Source: Simonsiella sp051414845
Lineage (GTDB): Bacteria > Pseudomonadota > Gammaproteobacteria > Burkholderiales > Neisseriaceae
Assembly: GCA_051414845.1 (NCBI GenBank)
Contig: CP183313.1
Coordinates: 2,284,438-2,348,437, forward strand
Direction: 5' to 3'
DNA: 64,000 nt
Made by a program: the position numbers and the translations under genes. Positions 8,805 through 17,235 of this stretch are shown piece by piece. Every line of letters starts with the position of its first letter. Positions within the stretch are counted from its first letter, which is position 1. Under the pieces are notes generated by a model. That model was given only the letters and a program-made list of their open reading frames with translations. It ran no database searches and was not told the origin of the DNA.

Positions 8805-9223
8805 TGTATCTACTGGATACAAATGTGATAAGCGAAACGCGCAAAGTGTCATCAGCAAAAGCCGACCCAGCTTTGATGGCTTGGTGGCTAAATGTAAACT
8901 ATGAGCAGATGTTTATCAACGCGGTGGTATTGATGGAAATGCAGCGCGGCGTGTTGGCGATGGAGCGAAACGACAAGGCGCAAGGCAAGATTTTGCGCGA
9001 TTGGTACAATAAAATGGTTGTGATTTTTGAAGACCGCATTTTGCCGATTGACACGGAAACGGCGGATATTTGCGCCACGCTACACGTTCCCAATAAATCG
9101 CCCGAAAACGATGCGTGGATTGCCGCCAGCGCGTTGCAACATCGCCTAATTTTGGTGACGCGCAATACGCAAGATTTCGCCACCACGCCTGTGAAATTAT
9201 TCAATCCGTTTCAGGCTGCCTGA
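8801..9223 (+). CDS. PIN-domain toxin ribonuclease (VapC/FitB type)
   Basis: A 140-residue PIN domain. Conserved acidic residues are visible at D7 (Y-L-L-D-T-N), E46 (V-V-L-M-E-M), and in the C-terminal P-E-N-D-A-W-I-A-A-S and T-R-N-T-Q-D-F segments. FitB, its best-known relative in gonococcus, is paired with a DNA-binding antitoxin (FitA); here the antitoxin is Phd/YefM-like instead. The last residues F-Q-A-A and the stop codon are encoded by a simDUS, so the uptake sequence has become the gene's 3' end. Confidence 0.88.
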   Translation: MMYLLDTNVISETRKVSSAKADPALMAWWLNVNYEQMFINAVVLMEMQRGVLAMERNDKAQGKILRDWYNKMVVIFEDRILPIDTETADICATLHVPNKSPENDAWIAASALQHRLILVTRNTQDFATTPVKLFNPFQAA

Positions 9224-9296
9224 AAGCCGTAAAACCTTGTAAAATACAATTTCTTAAATTTTTTCAAATCAGATTATTCAGATTAAGAGCAAAGCC

Positions 9297-12107
9297 ATGA
9301 CCGATTATTCCAAAACCGTCCATCTATTTGAATCGCCATTTCCCATGCGCGGCAATCTCGCTAAACGCGAACCTGCGTGGGTAAAACAATGGCAAGACGA
9401 AAAACGTTACCAAACATTGCGCCAAAAAGCCGCAGGTCGCCCCAAATTCGTCTTGCACGACGGCCCACCCTATGCCAACGGTGACATTCACATCGGACAC
9501 GCAGTAAACAAAATTTTGAAAGACATCATTATCCGCAGTAAAACGCTGGCGGGCTTTGACGCGCCGTATGTGCCAGGTTGGGACTGCCACGGTTTGCCAA
9601 TTGAAGTGATGGTGGAAAAATTGCACGGCAAAGACATGCCAGCTGGCAAATTCCGCGAATTGTGCCGTGAATACGCTGCCGAACAAATTGCGCGTCAGAA
9701 AAAAGATTTTATCCGTTTGGGTGTGATGGGCGATTGGGAAAATCCCTATCTCACAATGGATTACAAAACCGAAGCCGACACGGTTCGCACGTTGGGCGAA
9801 ATCTACAAAGCGGGTTATTTGTATCGTGGCGCGAAACCTGTGCAGTTCTGTTTGGATTGCGGTTCGTCTTTGGCGGAAGCGGAAGTGGAATATAAGGACA
9901 AGGTCTCCCCTGCGATTGATGTGGTGTATAAATTCCAAGACAACGCGGCACTTGCCAAAGCTTTCAGGCAGCCTGCGACCGAAGGAAGTCTCTGTGGGAA
10001 AGTTGAAGGCGAATGTTTTGCCGTGATTTGGACGACTACGCCGTGGACGTTGCCAGCCAGCCAAGCGATTTCTGCTGGCGCGGATATTGTTTACCAACTG
10101 ATTGATACGCCACGCGGCAAATTGGTGTTGGCGAAAGATTTGGCGGAAGCGGCTTTGGCGCGTTTCGGCTTTTCAGGCAGCCCTGTGATTGCGGAAACGA
10201 CTGGCGCGGCATTGGAAAATTTGGTTTTGTCGCACCCATTTTTGGAACGCGATATTTTGATGTTAAACGGCGACCACGTTACCACCGAAGCAGGTACGGG
10301 TTTGGTGCATACCGCGCCTGCACATGGTTTGGAAGACTACATCGTTTGCAATAAATACAAAATTGAGCTGTATAACCCTGTGAACGCGCAGGGGCGTTAC
10401 ATCAGCGAGGTGCCGCGTTTGGCAGGTATGCACGTTTTTGAGCAGGGCAATGCGGCGGTGATTGAATGGCTGACTGAAAATAACGTGTTGTTATCCAACA
10501 AAAAATTGGAACACAGCTACGCGCATTGTTGGCGACACAAAACGCCGTTGATTTACCGTGCCACCGCGCAATGGTTCATCGGCATGGATAAGGCTGGTAC
10601 AAGCGGAAATACCCTACGCAACAATGCTTTAAAAGCGGTGGACGACACGGAATTTTTCCCAGCATGGGGACGTGCGCGTTTGCAAGCGATGATTGAAGGT
10701 CGCCCTGATTGGGTGATTTCGCGCCAACGCTATTGGGGCACGCCGATGGTGTTTTTCGTGCATAAGGAAACGGGCGAATTGCACCCAAATTCTGCCGAAT
10801 ATTTGGAACAAGTTTGCCAACTGATTGAACAAAAAGGCATTAACGCTTGGTTTGATTTGGACAAATCGGAAATTTTGTCACCTGAAGATTGCGAACAATA
10901 CGATAAATTAACTGACACAATGGACGTGTGGTTTGATTCAGGCAGCACGCATTATTCGGTGGTCAAACAACGCCCTGAATTGGCATATCCTGCTGATTTG
11001 TATCTGGAAGGCAGCGACCAACATCGCGGCTGGTTCCAGTCATCTATGCTCACAGGTTGCGCCACGATTGGACGCGCGCCGTATAAGCAATTATTAACGC
11101 ACGGTTTTGTGGTGGACCAAAACGGACACAAAATGTCTAAATCGCTCGGCAATGTGGTTGCGCCGCAGGAAGTGTACAACGAATTTGGTGCAGATATTTT
11201 GCGTTTATGGACGGCGGCGACCGATTATTCGGGCGAATTGGCGATTTCCAAAGAGATTTTGAAACGCGTCACCGAAAGCTATCGCCGCATTCGTAATACC
11301 TTGAGTTTCTTGTTTGCCAATTTGAAAGATTTTAGCCCGATTGAAGATGCAGTTCCGCAAGCCGATATGGTGGAAATTGACCGCTACGCGCTTGTTTTGG
11401 CACGACAATTACAAGAACGTGTGGCGGGCGAATATTATCCGCGTTATGCGTTCCATTTTGCGGTGCAAGATATTGTGCAATTTTGTTCGGAAGATTTGGG
11501 CGCGTTCTATTTGGATGTGCTGAAAGACCGTTTGTACACCACCAAAGCCAATGGACACGCGCGGCGCAGTGCACAAACGGCGTTGTATCACATCACGCGC
11601 AGTCTGGTGTTGTTGATGTCGCCGATTTTGTGTTTCACAGCAGAAGAAGCGTGGGACATCATCGGCGGCGGCGAAGAAGACAGCGTGTTGTATCACACTT
11701 TGCACGATTTCCCACCGATGCAGCCTGAAAGCGAAGCGGCGTTGGTAGCGAAATGGACGGCAATCCGTGAAGCGCGCGCGGCGGTGAATGCGGCGATTGA
11801 GCCATTGCGTGTGGATAAATCGGTCGGTTCATCGTTGCAAGCGGAAGTGTTGCTGACCGCGCCAAATGAAATTTTCGCGGCATTGGAGACCTTGGGCGAT
11901 GAGTTGAAATTCGTGATGCTGGTGTCTGCGATTCAGTTGCAACAAGGCGAAGAATTGGTGGCACAAGTCAAAGCAACCGAATCGCCCAAATGCGAACGCT
12001 GCTGGCATTACACGCCGACTGTTGGCACGATTGCAGGACACGAGACAATCTGTGCGCGTTGTGCCGATAATGTGGACGGACAAGGCGAAAGTCGTGTGCA
12101 TGTGTAA
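9297..12107 (+). CDS. ileS: Isoleucyl-tRNA synthetase
   Basis: A 936-residue class I synthetase of full length. The H-I-G-H signature is at about residue 61 in the P-P-Y-A-N-G-D segment, the editing domain spans about 190-420, and K-M-S-K-S lies near residue 610. The C-terminal zinc finger C-E-R-C-W ... C-A-R-C is at about 900-920. A TTCAGGCAGCCT DUS lies inside the editing domain (about 9962-9973), read as amino acids without breaking the frame. In many relatives lspA follows ileS; here lspA is 4 kb away on the opposite strand. Confidence 0.98.
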   Translation: MTDYSKTVHLFESPFPMRGNLAKREPAWVKQWQDEKRYQTLRQKAAGRPKFVLHDGPPYANGDIHIGHAVNKILKDIIIRSKTLAGFDAPYVPGWDCHGLPIEVMVEKLHGKDMPAGKFRELCREYAAEQIARQKKDFIRLGVMGDWENPYLTMDYKTEADTVRTLGEIYKAGYLYRGAKPVQFCLDCGSSLAEAEVEYKDKVSPAIDVVYKFQDNAALAKAFRQPATEGSLCGKVEGECFAVIWTTTPWTLPASQAISAGADIVYQLIDTPRGKLVLAKDLAEAALARFGFSGSPVIAETTGAALENLVLSHPFLERDILMLNGDHVTTEAGTGLVHTAPAHGLEDYIVCNKYKIELYNPVNAQGRYISEVPRLAGMHVFEQGNAAVIEWLTENNVLLSNKKLEHSYAHCWRHKTPLIYRATAQWFIGMDKAGTSGNTLRNNALKAVDDTEFFPAWGRARLQAMIEGRPDWVISRQRYWGTPMVFFVHKETGELHPNSAEYLEQVCQLIEQKGINAWFDLDKSEILSPEDCEQYDKLTDTMDVWFDSGSTHYSVVKQRPELAYPADLYLEGSDQHRGWFQSSMLTGCATIGRAPYKQLLTHGFVVDQNGHKMSKSLGNVVAPQEVYNEFGADILRLWTAATDYSGELAISKEILKRVTESYRRIRNTLSFLFANLKDFSPIEDAVPQADMVEIDRYALVLARQLQERVAGEYYPRYAFHFAVQDIVQFCSEDLGAFYLDVLKDRLYTTKANGHARRSAQTALYHITRSLVLLMSPILCFTAEEAWDIIGGGEEDSVLYHTLHDFPPMQPESEAALVAKWTAIREARAAVNAAIEPLRVDKSVGSSLQAEVLLTAPNEIFAALETLGDELKFVMLVSAIQLQQGEELVAQVKATESPKCERCWHYTPTVGTIAGHETICARCADNVDGQGESRVHV

Positions 12108-12179
12108 TTGATTTTCAGGCTGCCTGAAAAAGCAACAAAACATGCAGCCAAAATTTTTTGATTTTCAAGAGTAAGTCAA

Positions 12180-12923
12180 ATGGTCAATTTATACCAAGTA
12201 TTAAACATCCCTGCCAACGCCAATAGTGCGCAAATTCAGGCAGCCTTAATGCGTTATCAGCAATTACCCAATGCCAATCCCAAAATGATTGAGGCAACGC
12301 AAGCATGGTTGCTCAAAGCCGACGTGCGGGCGCGTTATGACGCGAAACTGCGAGCGGAATTTCCTGACTTTTTCATGATGCCCACCGCGCCTGTTGCCAC
12401 GAAAACCGCACCCGCGCGCAACCCAGCACCTGCACGCAATACGGCAGCCAAAACGGTGCGTTTAAAAGCCAAACCGCAGCGCAAAGCATTCGATAGCGAT
12501 GAAGTGCCGTATTTATGGAATCCGAACGCGGCAGCGTTGTGGTCGCTGCTGTTTACGCCCATCTTCGGCGCGTGGCTGCATATGCGCAATTGGCAGGAAT
12601 TGGGCGATGAGACGATGGCGCGCAAGAATTTGATGTGGATAATTGGTTATCCAATTGCGGCATTGGCGTTTCCGATTGCTTTGGCATTGATGGGCTTGGA
12701 TGTGCCGAATATTTTTGGATTGGTGCTGTTGCTGGTTTGGTATTTGACGTTGGGCAAAACGCAAATTCAGTTGGTAAAAGAAGAGTTTGGCAGCGATTAT
12801 GAACGTCGCAGTTGGTGGCTGCCATTGCTGCTGGGGGTGGTGTTTACAATTGTGTTTTGGTTGGCGATATTGTTTATTATTGGTTTGTTGCTCGTTGGTT
12901 CGGGTGCGGTTGGACATCAGTAA
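12180..12923 (+). CDS. Membrane protein with degenerate J-like N-terminus
   Basis: 247 residues, function unknown. Residues 1-58 resemble a J-domain (N-L-Y-Q-V-L-N-I-P start, closing V-R-A-R-Y-D-A-K-L) but no H-P-D tripeptide is present, so it should not stimulate DnaK. A basic, Ala/Pro-rich linker (about 75-105) leads to a C-terminal part with about four membrane helices. The N-terminus would face the cytoplasm. It follows ileS by 72 bp with its own RBS and is closed by an inverted DUS pair. Confidence 0.7.
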   Translation: MVNLYQVLNIPANANSAQIQAALMRYQQLPNANPKMIEATQAWLLKADVRARYDAKLRAEFPDFFMMPTAPVATKTAPARNPAPARNTAAKTVRLKAKPQRKAFDSDEVPYLWNPNAAALWSLLFTPIFGAWLHMRNWQELGDETMARKNLMWIIGYPIAALAFPIALALMGLDVPNIFGLVLLLVWYLTLGKTQIQLVKEEFGSDYERRSWWLPLLLGVVFTIVFWLAILFIIGLLLVGSGAVGHQ

Positions 12924-12927
12924 AGTA

Positions 12928-12973
12928 TTTCAGGCTGCCTGAAAACGAGTCAATCCGTTTTCAGGCAGCCTAA
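12928..12973. terminator. Inverted simDUS pair between convergent genes
   Basis: TTTCAGGCTGCCTGAAAA and TTTTCAGGCAGCCTAA lie 14 bp apart between the J-like gene (+) and the Sel1 gene (-). The position and symmetry fit a bidirectional terminator. Confidence 0.65.
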
Positions 12974-12981
12974 TGTATTCA

Positions 12982-13539
12982 TTATTTCCCCATTTGAGTT
13001 AGCTTGCGTAGATTTTGCTGCGCTGCTTGTTTGGCTTCGGCATTGGTTGTTTGAAGAGCGGCTTTGTTCCACCAAAAACGCGCTTGGCGAAAATCTTGGG
13101 GAACGCCTTTGCCTTCTACATACAGAAGACCTAAGGCATTTTGCGCTTTTGCGTGTCCTTGATGGGCTGCTTTTTGATACCAAGTGAAAGCTTGATGATA
13201 ATCTTGAGCGACACCTGGCCCATCTTCATACATCATGCCTAAATTGAATTGTGCCATTGCATAGCCTTGATTCGCGGCTTTTTGATACCAATTTATCGCT
13301 TGATGCTCATCTCGCGCCACACCAAAACCATTGTCATACATAACGCCTAAATTGTATTGCGCTTCTGCATCATTTTGATGAACAAAAGGTTGCAGAATTT
13401 TTTGAGCGGCTGCGTAATTTTTTTGACTAACGGCTGAATTAAACAGATGGCGTTGCACGCTCGGCATTGCCAAAGCAGATGTAGATACCAATATCATCAA
13501 AGATATTAAACCAGTTGGTAACAAGAAATTTTGTTTCAT
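12982..13539 (-). CDS. Secreted Sel1-repeat protein
   Basis: 185 residues with an N-terminal signal peptide ending near A-L-A-M (about residue 25). Three Sel1-like repeats of about 36 residues follow (roughly 56-91, 92-127 and 128-163), each with A-x-x-x-L-G-x-x-Y ... G-V-x-x-D and W-Y/W-W-x-K-A-A. Sel1 repeats form alpha-solenoids for protein binding. Exported Sel1 proteins often act in envelope maintenance or host contact, but no partner is suggested by the context. Confidence 0.82.
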   Translation of the reverse strand: MKQNFLLPTGLISLMILVSTSALAMPSVQRHLFNSAVSQKNYAAAQKILQPFVHQNDAEAQYNLGVMYDNGFGVARDEHQAINWYQKAANQGYAMAQFNLGMMYEDGPGVAQDYHQAFTWYQKAAHQGHAKAQNALGLLYVEGKGVPQDFRQARFWWNKAALQTTNAEAKQAAQQNLRKLTQMGK

Positions 13540-13610
13540 TATGTGTTCCTTTGAATGTGTGATTTATGTGTTCATGTTGTTCAATTATTGATGTTTCAGG
13601 CTGCCTGAAA

Positions 13611-14546
13611 CTATTTTCGCAATTCCTTCGGCAACACAAACACGATGGTTTCGGGTTCGCCTTCGCCTTGCTGCACATCGTCAATGCCCCACGCGCGGAT
13701 TTGCTCAATCACGCCTTGCACCAAAATTTCGGGGGCGGACGCGCCTGCGGTTACGCCCACTTTGGTTTTGCCGTCAAACCATTGTTTTTGCAAGAAAGTC
13801 GCGTTGTCCACCATATACGCGTCCACGCCCAAACCTGCCGCCACTTCGCGCAAACGGTTGCTGTTGGAAGATGCAGGCGAGCCGACCACAATCACAATAT
13901 CACATTCATTCGCCAAATCTTTTACGGCTTTTTGGCGATTGGTGGTGGCGTAGCAAATGTCTTCTTTGTGCGGATTTTTGATGTTGGGGAAACGCGCTTG
14001 CAGGGCGGCGATGATGTCTTTGGTTTCATCAACGGAAAGCGTGGTTTGGCTGACATACGCCAATTTATCGGGATTTTGCACGACCAAATCCGCCACATCT
14101 TCCACCACTTCCACCAATTTCATTTTGCCAGACGGCAGTTGCCCCATGGTGCCTTCCACTTCAACGTGTCCAGCGTGTCCAATCATGATGATTTCGTAGC
14201 CTTGTTCGTCCAAACGCGCCACTTCCTTATGCACTTTGGTTACGAGCGGACAGGTCGCGTCAAATACGCGAAAACCGCGTTCGGCGGCTTCGGCTTGCAC
14301 GGCTTTGCTCACACCATGCGCGGAATAAATCAGCGTTGCGCCTTGTGGCACGTCCGCCAAATCTTCAATGAAAATCGCGCCTTTGTCGCGCAAATTGTCC
14401 ACGACAAATTTATTGTGCACGACTTCGTGGCGCACATAAATCGGTGCGCCGTATTCTTCCAAAGCGCGTTCTACAATGCTGATGGCTCTGTCCACGCCCG
14501 CGCAAAAGCCGCGTGGGTTGGCTAGGGTAATGGTTTTTTGGGTCAT
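13611..14546 (-). CDS. ispH: 4-hydroxy-3-methylbut-2-enyl diphosphate reductase
   Basis: The last enzyme of the MEP isoprenoid pathway, making IPP and DMAPP from HMBPP with a [4Fe-4S] cluster. The cluster cysteines are in the N-terminal P-R-G-F-C-A-G-V (residue 15), the D-A-T-C-P region and the later C-terminal region. The protein has 311 residues from ATG 14546, preceded by AAGAGA; this start gives the family N-terminus. The open frame extends upstream to 14717 but that part looks like intergenic translation. In relatives ispH follows lspA directly; here two secreted-protein genes lie between them. Confidence 0.96.
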   Translation of the reverse strand: MTQKTITLANPRGFCAGVDRAISIVERALEEYGAPIYVRHEVVHNKFVVDNLRDKGAIFIEDLADVPQGATLIYSAHGVSKAVQAEAAERGFRVFDATCPLVTKVHKEVARLDEQGYEIIMIGHAGHVEVEGTMGQLPSGKMKLVEVVEDVADLVVQNPDKLAYVSQTTLSVDETKDIIAALQARFPNIKNPHKEDICYATTNRQKAVKDLANECDIVIVVGSPASSNSNRLREVAAGLGVDAYMVDNATFLQKQWFDGKTKVGVTAGASAPEILVQGVIEQIRAWGIDDVQQGEGEPETIVFVLPKELRK

Positions 14547-14639
14547 GTTTGTTTTCTCTTGTATTTGTGTAGTATGGGTAATTTGTTGCCCACGCGATTT
14601 AACGCAATCCCAATTTTCAGGCAGCCTGAAAAGGGAAAA

Positions 14640-14715
14640 ATACGCGTAGGTCGGATTTTTGAATCCGACAAATTGTGTAGTAAATTGGAAAATGTCGGAT
14701 ACAAGTATCCGAGCC
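14640..14715. repeat. Short hairpins TCGGATTTTTGAATCCGA and TCGGATACAAGTATCCGA
   Basis: Two small palindromes lie upstream of ispH. A related one (TCGGATTATTGAATCCGA) stands at 31011-31028 and a similar TCGGGCATTCATGCCCGA at 15603-15620. Role unknown; they could be stem-loops in transcripts. Confidence 0.5.
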
Positions 14716-14724
14716 ATGCTTACT

Positions 14725-15543
14725 TTAAATTAATGGCGGTGGCAAAGGTGTGCAAATGGTGTTTTCAGGCAAAATTTTTCCTTGAAAATCAATAATCACT
14801 GTTTTTCCATCTTTTTGCGCTTCTACGCAATCAAACTGACGCACGCCTAATCGGTAACGTCCAAAAGAAGGCGCAATTTCATAAACGAAATCTTGCACCA
14901 CTTCGCCTTTGAGATTGATATAGCCCCATTTGCCTGCTTCATTCATCACAGGGGCAATCGGCGCATCAAAATCACCAGCATCTCTATAAATAAACGGAAT
15001 CACCGCTTCGCCTTTTTCATTGAGAAATCCACAGTAGCGGATAAATCCGATTTTGCAGGCGCTAGTAATATAACCATATTCCCCAGTATTTCGCTCTGGC
15101 ACTGGCAAAAAACCACCCATCGATTCATATTCAAAGGGCACAACAATTTGCATCTGCTGGTCAATCATGCCGAACACACTTTTTTTTCTGACAATTGCTA
15201 GAGCATCTTTATAATGAAAATGTGCGGCATATTCATATTCATAAGGGGTTTGTTCCTGACCTTGATGATTCACATACGCCCAATATTCCCCTTTGCGCAC
15301 AGGGGTGAGCTCACTAACATAACTAACATAATTGTCTTGCACTGCATCAAACTGCGCAGGCGCTAGCACTTCACCGCTTTGGGTATCAAAAAAACCCAAT
15401 AAGGCATTTTGGCGAAAAATACCGATAGGACCACAGGTGGGATAAACGTCTGCCCCTTCAGGGTGTTTTTCAGGCTTGGGACAAGGCATTGCCTGAGCAG
15501 AAGTGGCTAAGAAAATCGTTAAGATTAAAAAAATTTTTTTCAT
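14725..15543 (-). CDS. Secreted WG-repeat protein
   Basis: 272 residues with a clear signal peptide (M-K-K-I-F-L-I-L ... A-Q-A, cut near residue 18). The remainder is built of WG-type repeats: K-x-G-x-W/F-G-x-I/Y-N/D followed by P-F-x-Y/Y-E-Y, for example K-W-G-Y-I-N-L-K-G and G-F-L-N-E-K-G-E. Several Cys residues could form disulfides in the periplasm. WG repeats are widespread and poorly understood; no enzymatic site is visible. It lies between lspA and ispH on the same strand. Confidence 0.75.
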   Translation of the reverse strand: MKKIFLILTIFLATSAQAMPCPKPEKHPEGADVYPTCGPIGIFRQNALLGFFDTQSGEVLAPAQFDAVQDNYVSYVSELTPVRKGEYWAYVNHQGQEQTPYEYEYAAHFHYKDALAIVRKKSVFGMIDQQMQIVVPFEYESMGGFLPVPERNTGEYGYITSACKIGFIRYCGFLNEKGEAVIPFIYRDAGDFDAPIAPVMNEAGKWGYINLKGEVVQDFVYEIAPSFGRYRLGVRQFDCVEAQKDGKTVIIDFQGKILPENTICTPLPPPLI

Positions 15544-15642
15544 ATTTCACCTATAAATTACTTTATCTTAAATCTACCAACAGAGCGCGTAGTAGTTGTA
15601 GGTCGGGCATTCATGCCCGAATCATTTTTGTCGTGTACTGTA

Positions 15643-15654
15643 ATGCCGTCTGAA
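15643..15654 (+). repeat. Meningococcal/gonococcal-type DUS (AT-DUS)
   Basis: An exact ATGCCGTCTGAA 12-mer, the uptake sequence of N. meningitidis and N. gonorrhoeae, in a genome that otherwise uses AGGCTGCCTGAA. It lies between the WG-repeat gene and the 135-residue hypothetical. Confidence 0.85.
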
Positions 15655-15667
15655 ACATTGTTCAATA

Positions 15668-16075
15668 CTAAATACCACATTCCATTTTAAAATTGCCACG
15701 ATACACCACACGCCCATTTTGACGATATTCAAATTGTCCGTTTGCTTTGTCCAGAATGCCGTTTTCACGGTCTTGTGCATTCAATTTTTGCGCGACAATG
15801 GCACGGAAAATAAGCTGATTTTTGCCCGCTTGATAACGCGCTTGTTTCGCAAAACGCCCGTGATTGGGCAAAATAGATTGGCGAATCGGTTTAAATGCTT
15901 GCTTGTCAAAATGTAAGATATGAACATCGGAAACCATAATCTGTTTTCCCGTATCATCAAATACATAGCAGCCGTAACCACTTTCTGCAACAGGCACAAA
16001 ATCTTCTTCCACAAACGGGCTGGCAAACGCATTTAGGCTGCCTGAAAGCAACAATAAAGCGAGTAAATGTTTCAT
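15668..16075 (-). CDS. Hypothetical secreted protein
   Basis: 135 residues, not recognised. The N-terminus is a signal peptide (M-K-H-L-L-A-L-L-L-L-S ... N-A-F-A, cut near residue 19). The mature part is mixed and polar, with two Cys (about residues 36 and 133) that could form a disulfide, and a basic C-terminal beta-like stretch. It follows lspA by 13 bp and is likely cotranscribed with it. Confidence 0.6.
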   Translation of the reverse strand: MKHLLALLLLSGSLNAFASPFVEEDFVPVAESGYGCYVFDDTGKQIMVSDVHILHFDKQAFKPIRQSILPNHGRFAKQARYQAGKNQLIFRAIVAQKLNAQDRENGILDKANGQFEYRQNGRVVYRGNFKMECGI

Positions 16076-16088
16076 CGTAAATCCTTTT

Positions 16089-16571
16089 TCAGGCAGCCTT
16101 TTTCTCTTTATTGCCGTTTTTCAAGCCGTCAATCACGAGCAAAACCGCGCCCACGCAAATAAAACTGTCGGCAATATTAAAAGCAGGATAATACCAATCC
16201 TGATAATAAACCAAAATAAAATCAACCACTTTATGATGAATAAAACGGTCAATCACATTACCCAATGCACCGCCAATAATCATCGCCGCCGCAAAGTTGC
16301 CCAAACGACTCATCGCGCCCTTGCGAATTTCGTTTGCTAGCCAACCGCTAATCACAAACGCCAACACAATAAAGAAATACTTTTGCCAGCCGCTATGATT
16401 CGCCAAAAAACTAAACGCCGCGCCAGGGTTGTAAACCAGCGTTAAATCAAAAAAATTCGGAATAATATTTTTGCGTTCCATATAGTCAAAATTGAGCAAC
16501 ACCAGCCACTTGGTGAGCTGGTCAAACGCAATCGCAAACAAGACGGTAAGCCAATAAGGAAGATATTTCAT
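16089..16571 (-). CDS. lspA: Lipoprotein signal peptidase
   Basis: Signal peptidase II, an inner-membrane aspartyl protease that removes signal peptides from prolipoproteins such as CtrA in this window. It has 160 residues with four membrane helices. Family motifs visible are D-Q-L-T-K (about residue 17), the catalytic-Asp segment G-N-V-I-D-R (about 108-113), and F-N-I-A-D-S with the second catalytic Asp. A simDUS overlaps the 3' end. Confidence 0.95.
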   Translation of the reverse strand: MKYLPYWLTVLFAIAFDQLTKWLVLLNFDYMERKNIIPNFFDLTLVYNPGAAFSFLANHSGWQKYFFIVLAFVISGWLANEIRKGAMSRLGNFAAAMIIGGALGNVIDRFIHHKVVDFILVYYQDWYYPAFNIADSFICVGAVLLVIDGLKNGNKEKKAA

Positions 16572-16725
16572 ATTGCAGGCTGCCTGAAAAAAAGAAGCAA
16601 TTGTACTATAAAAACCATGTAGAAAAAGCTATACCCTTGACAAAAAGCGAAAAATCAGGATAATTCGCAAATTCGTCATGAAGTGCAGGCAAAACCCCTG
16701 TGCCCGCTAATTTAAGGAAAAATAA

Positions 16726-16950
16726 ATGAAACAAGATATTCATCCAAACTACCATGAAGTGAATGTAACTTGCTCTTGCGGCAATAAATTCACTACTCAA
16801 TCTGTTATGGAAAAAGAAAATTTCAACATTGAGGTTTGCTCTGAATGCCACCCATTTTACACTGGCAAACAAAAAATCGTTGATACCGCAGGTCGCGTTG
16901 ATAAATTCAACCAAAAATTTGGCAATATGTTCAAACGCTCTGCTTCTTAA
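16726..16950 (+). CDS. rpmE: 50S ribosomal protein L31 (zinc-binding form)
   Basis: 74 residues, full length. The zinc ligands C16, C18, C38 and C41 are all present, so this is the C+ (zinc-containing) L31 rather than the zinc-starvation paralogue. AAGGAAA precedes the ATG. A compact inverted-DUS terminator follows 14 bp after the stop. Confidence 0.97.
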   Translation: MKQDIHPNYHEVNVTCSCGNKFTTQSVMEKENFNIEVCSECHPFYTGKQKIVDTAGRVDKFNQKFGNMFKRSAS

Positions 16951-16964
16951 TCAAAGTTGTATAC

Positions 16965-16999
16965 AAAAGCAGCCTGAAAGTTTTTCAGGCTGCTTTTTT
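16965..16999 (+). terminator. Inverted DUS terminator of rpmE
   Basis: AAAAGCAGCCTGAAA / TTTCAGGCTGCTTTTTT with a short loop and a T-run: a textbook case of uptake sequences arranged as an intrinsic terminator. Confidence 0.85.
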
Positions 17000-17012
17000 G
17001 TGTTTTTCCAAG

Positions 17013-17228
17013 TTGAAAGCTTTGCAAAACTGGCTAGTCCGTCATTCCCGCGTAGGCGGGAATCCAACGACGAGCTAAACGAATTAATATTTAATGTGGA
17101 AATATTTAATTCAATATTTTGAATTTTCAGCATTAAATTAAATTTGCCCAAACTAAAAGTTGGATTCCCGACTGCACGGGAATAACGAATGTTTATTTTA
17201 GCTTCGCGAGACTACGTTTCAGGCTGCC
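17013..17228. repeat. dRS3-bounded intergenic element, copy 1
   Basis: Two dRS3-type 20-mers, ATTCCC-GCGTAGGC-GGGAAT at 17044-17063 and ATTCCC-GACTGCAC-GGGAAT at 17164-17183, enclose a 100-bp AT-rich unit. The element begins near CTTTGCAAAAC and ends with TTTAGCTTCGCGAGACTACG beside a simDUS. The layout recalls the NIME elements of meningococci. Copies 2 and 3 are at 30773-30995 and 35540-35690. Confidence 0.7.
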
Positions 17229-17235
17229 TGAAAAA

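Noticed and set aside
9324..10097. 257-codon minus-strand frame opposite ileS
   Set aside because: A shadow frame of ileS with biased, feature-less translation and no ribosome site.
13566..14525. 319-codon plus-strand frame opposite ispH
   Set aside because: It mirrors a well-supported ispH gene and its translation is His/Phe/Ala-rich with no family features.
13611..14717. 368-residue version of IspH
   Set aside because: The extra N-terminus lacks similarity and includes DUS-derived codons; the family start is at 14546.
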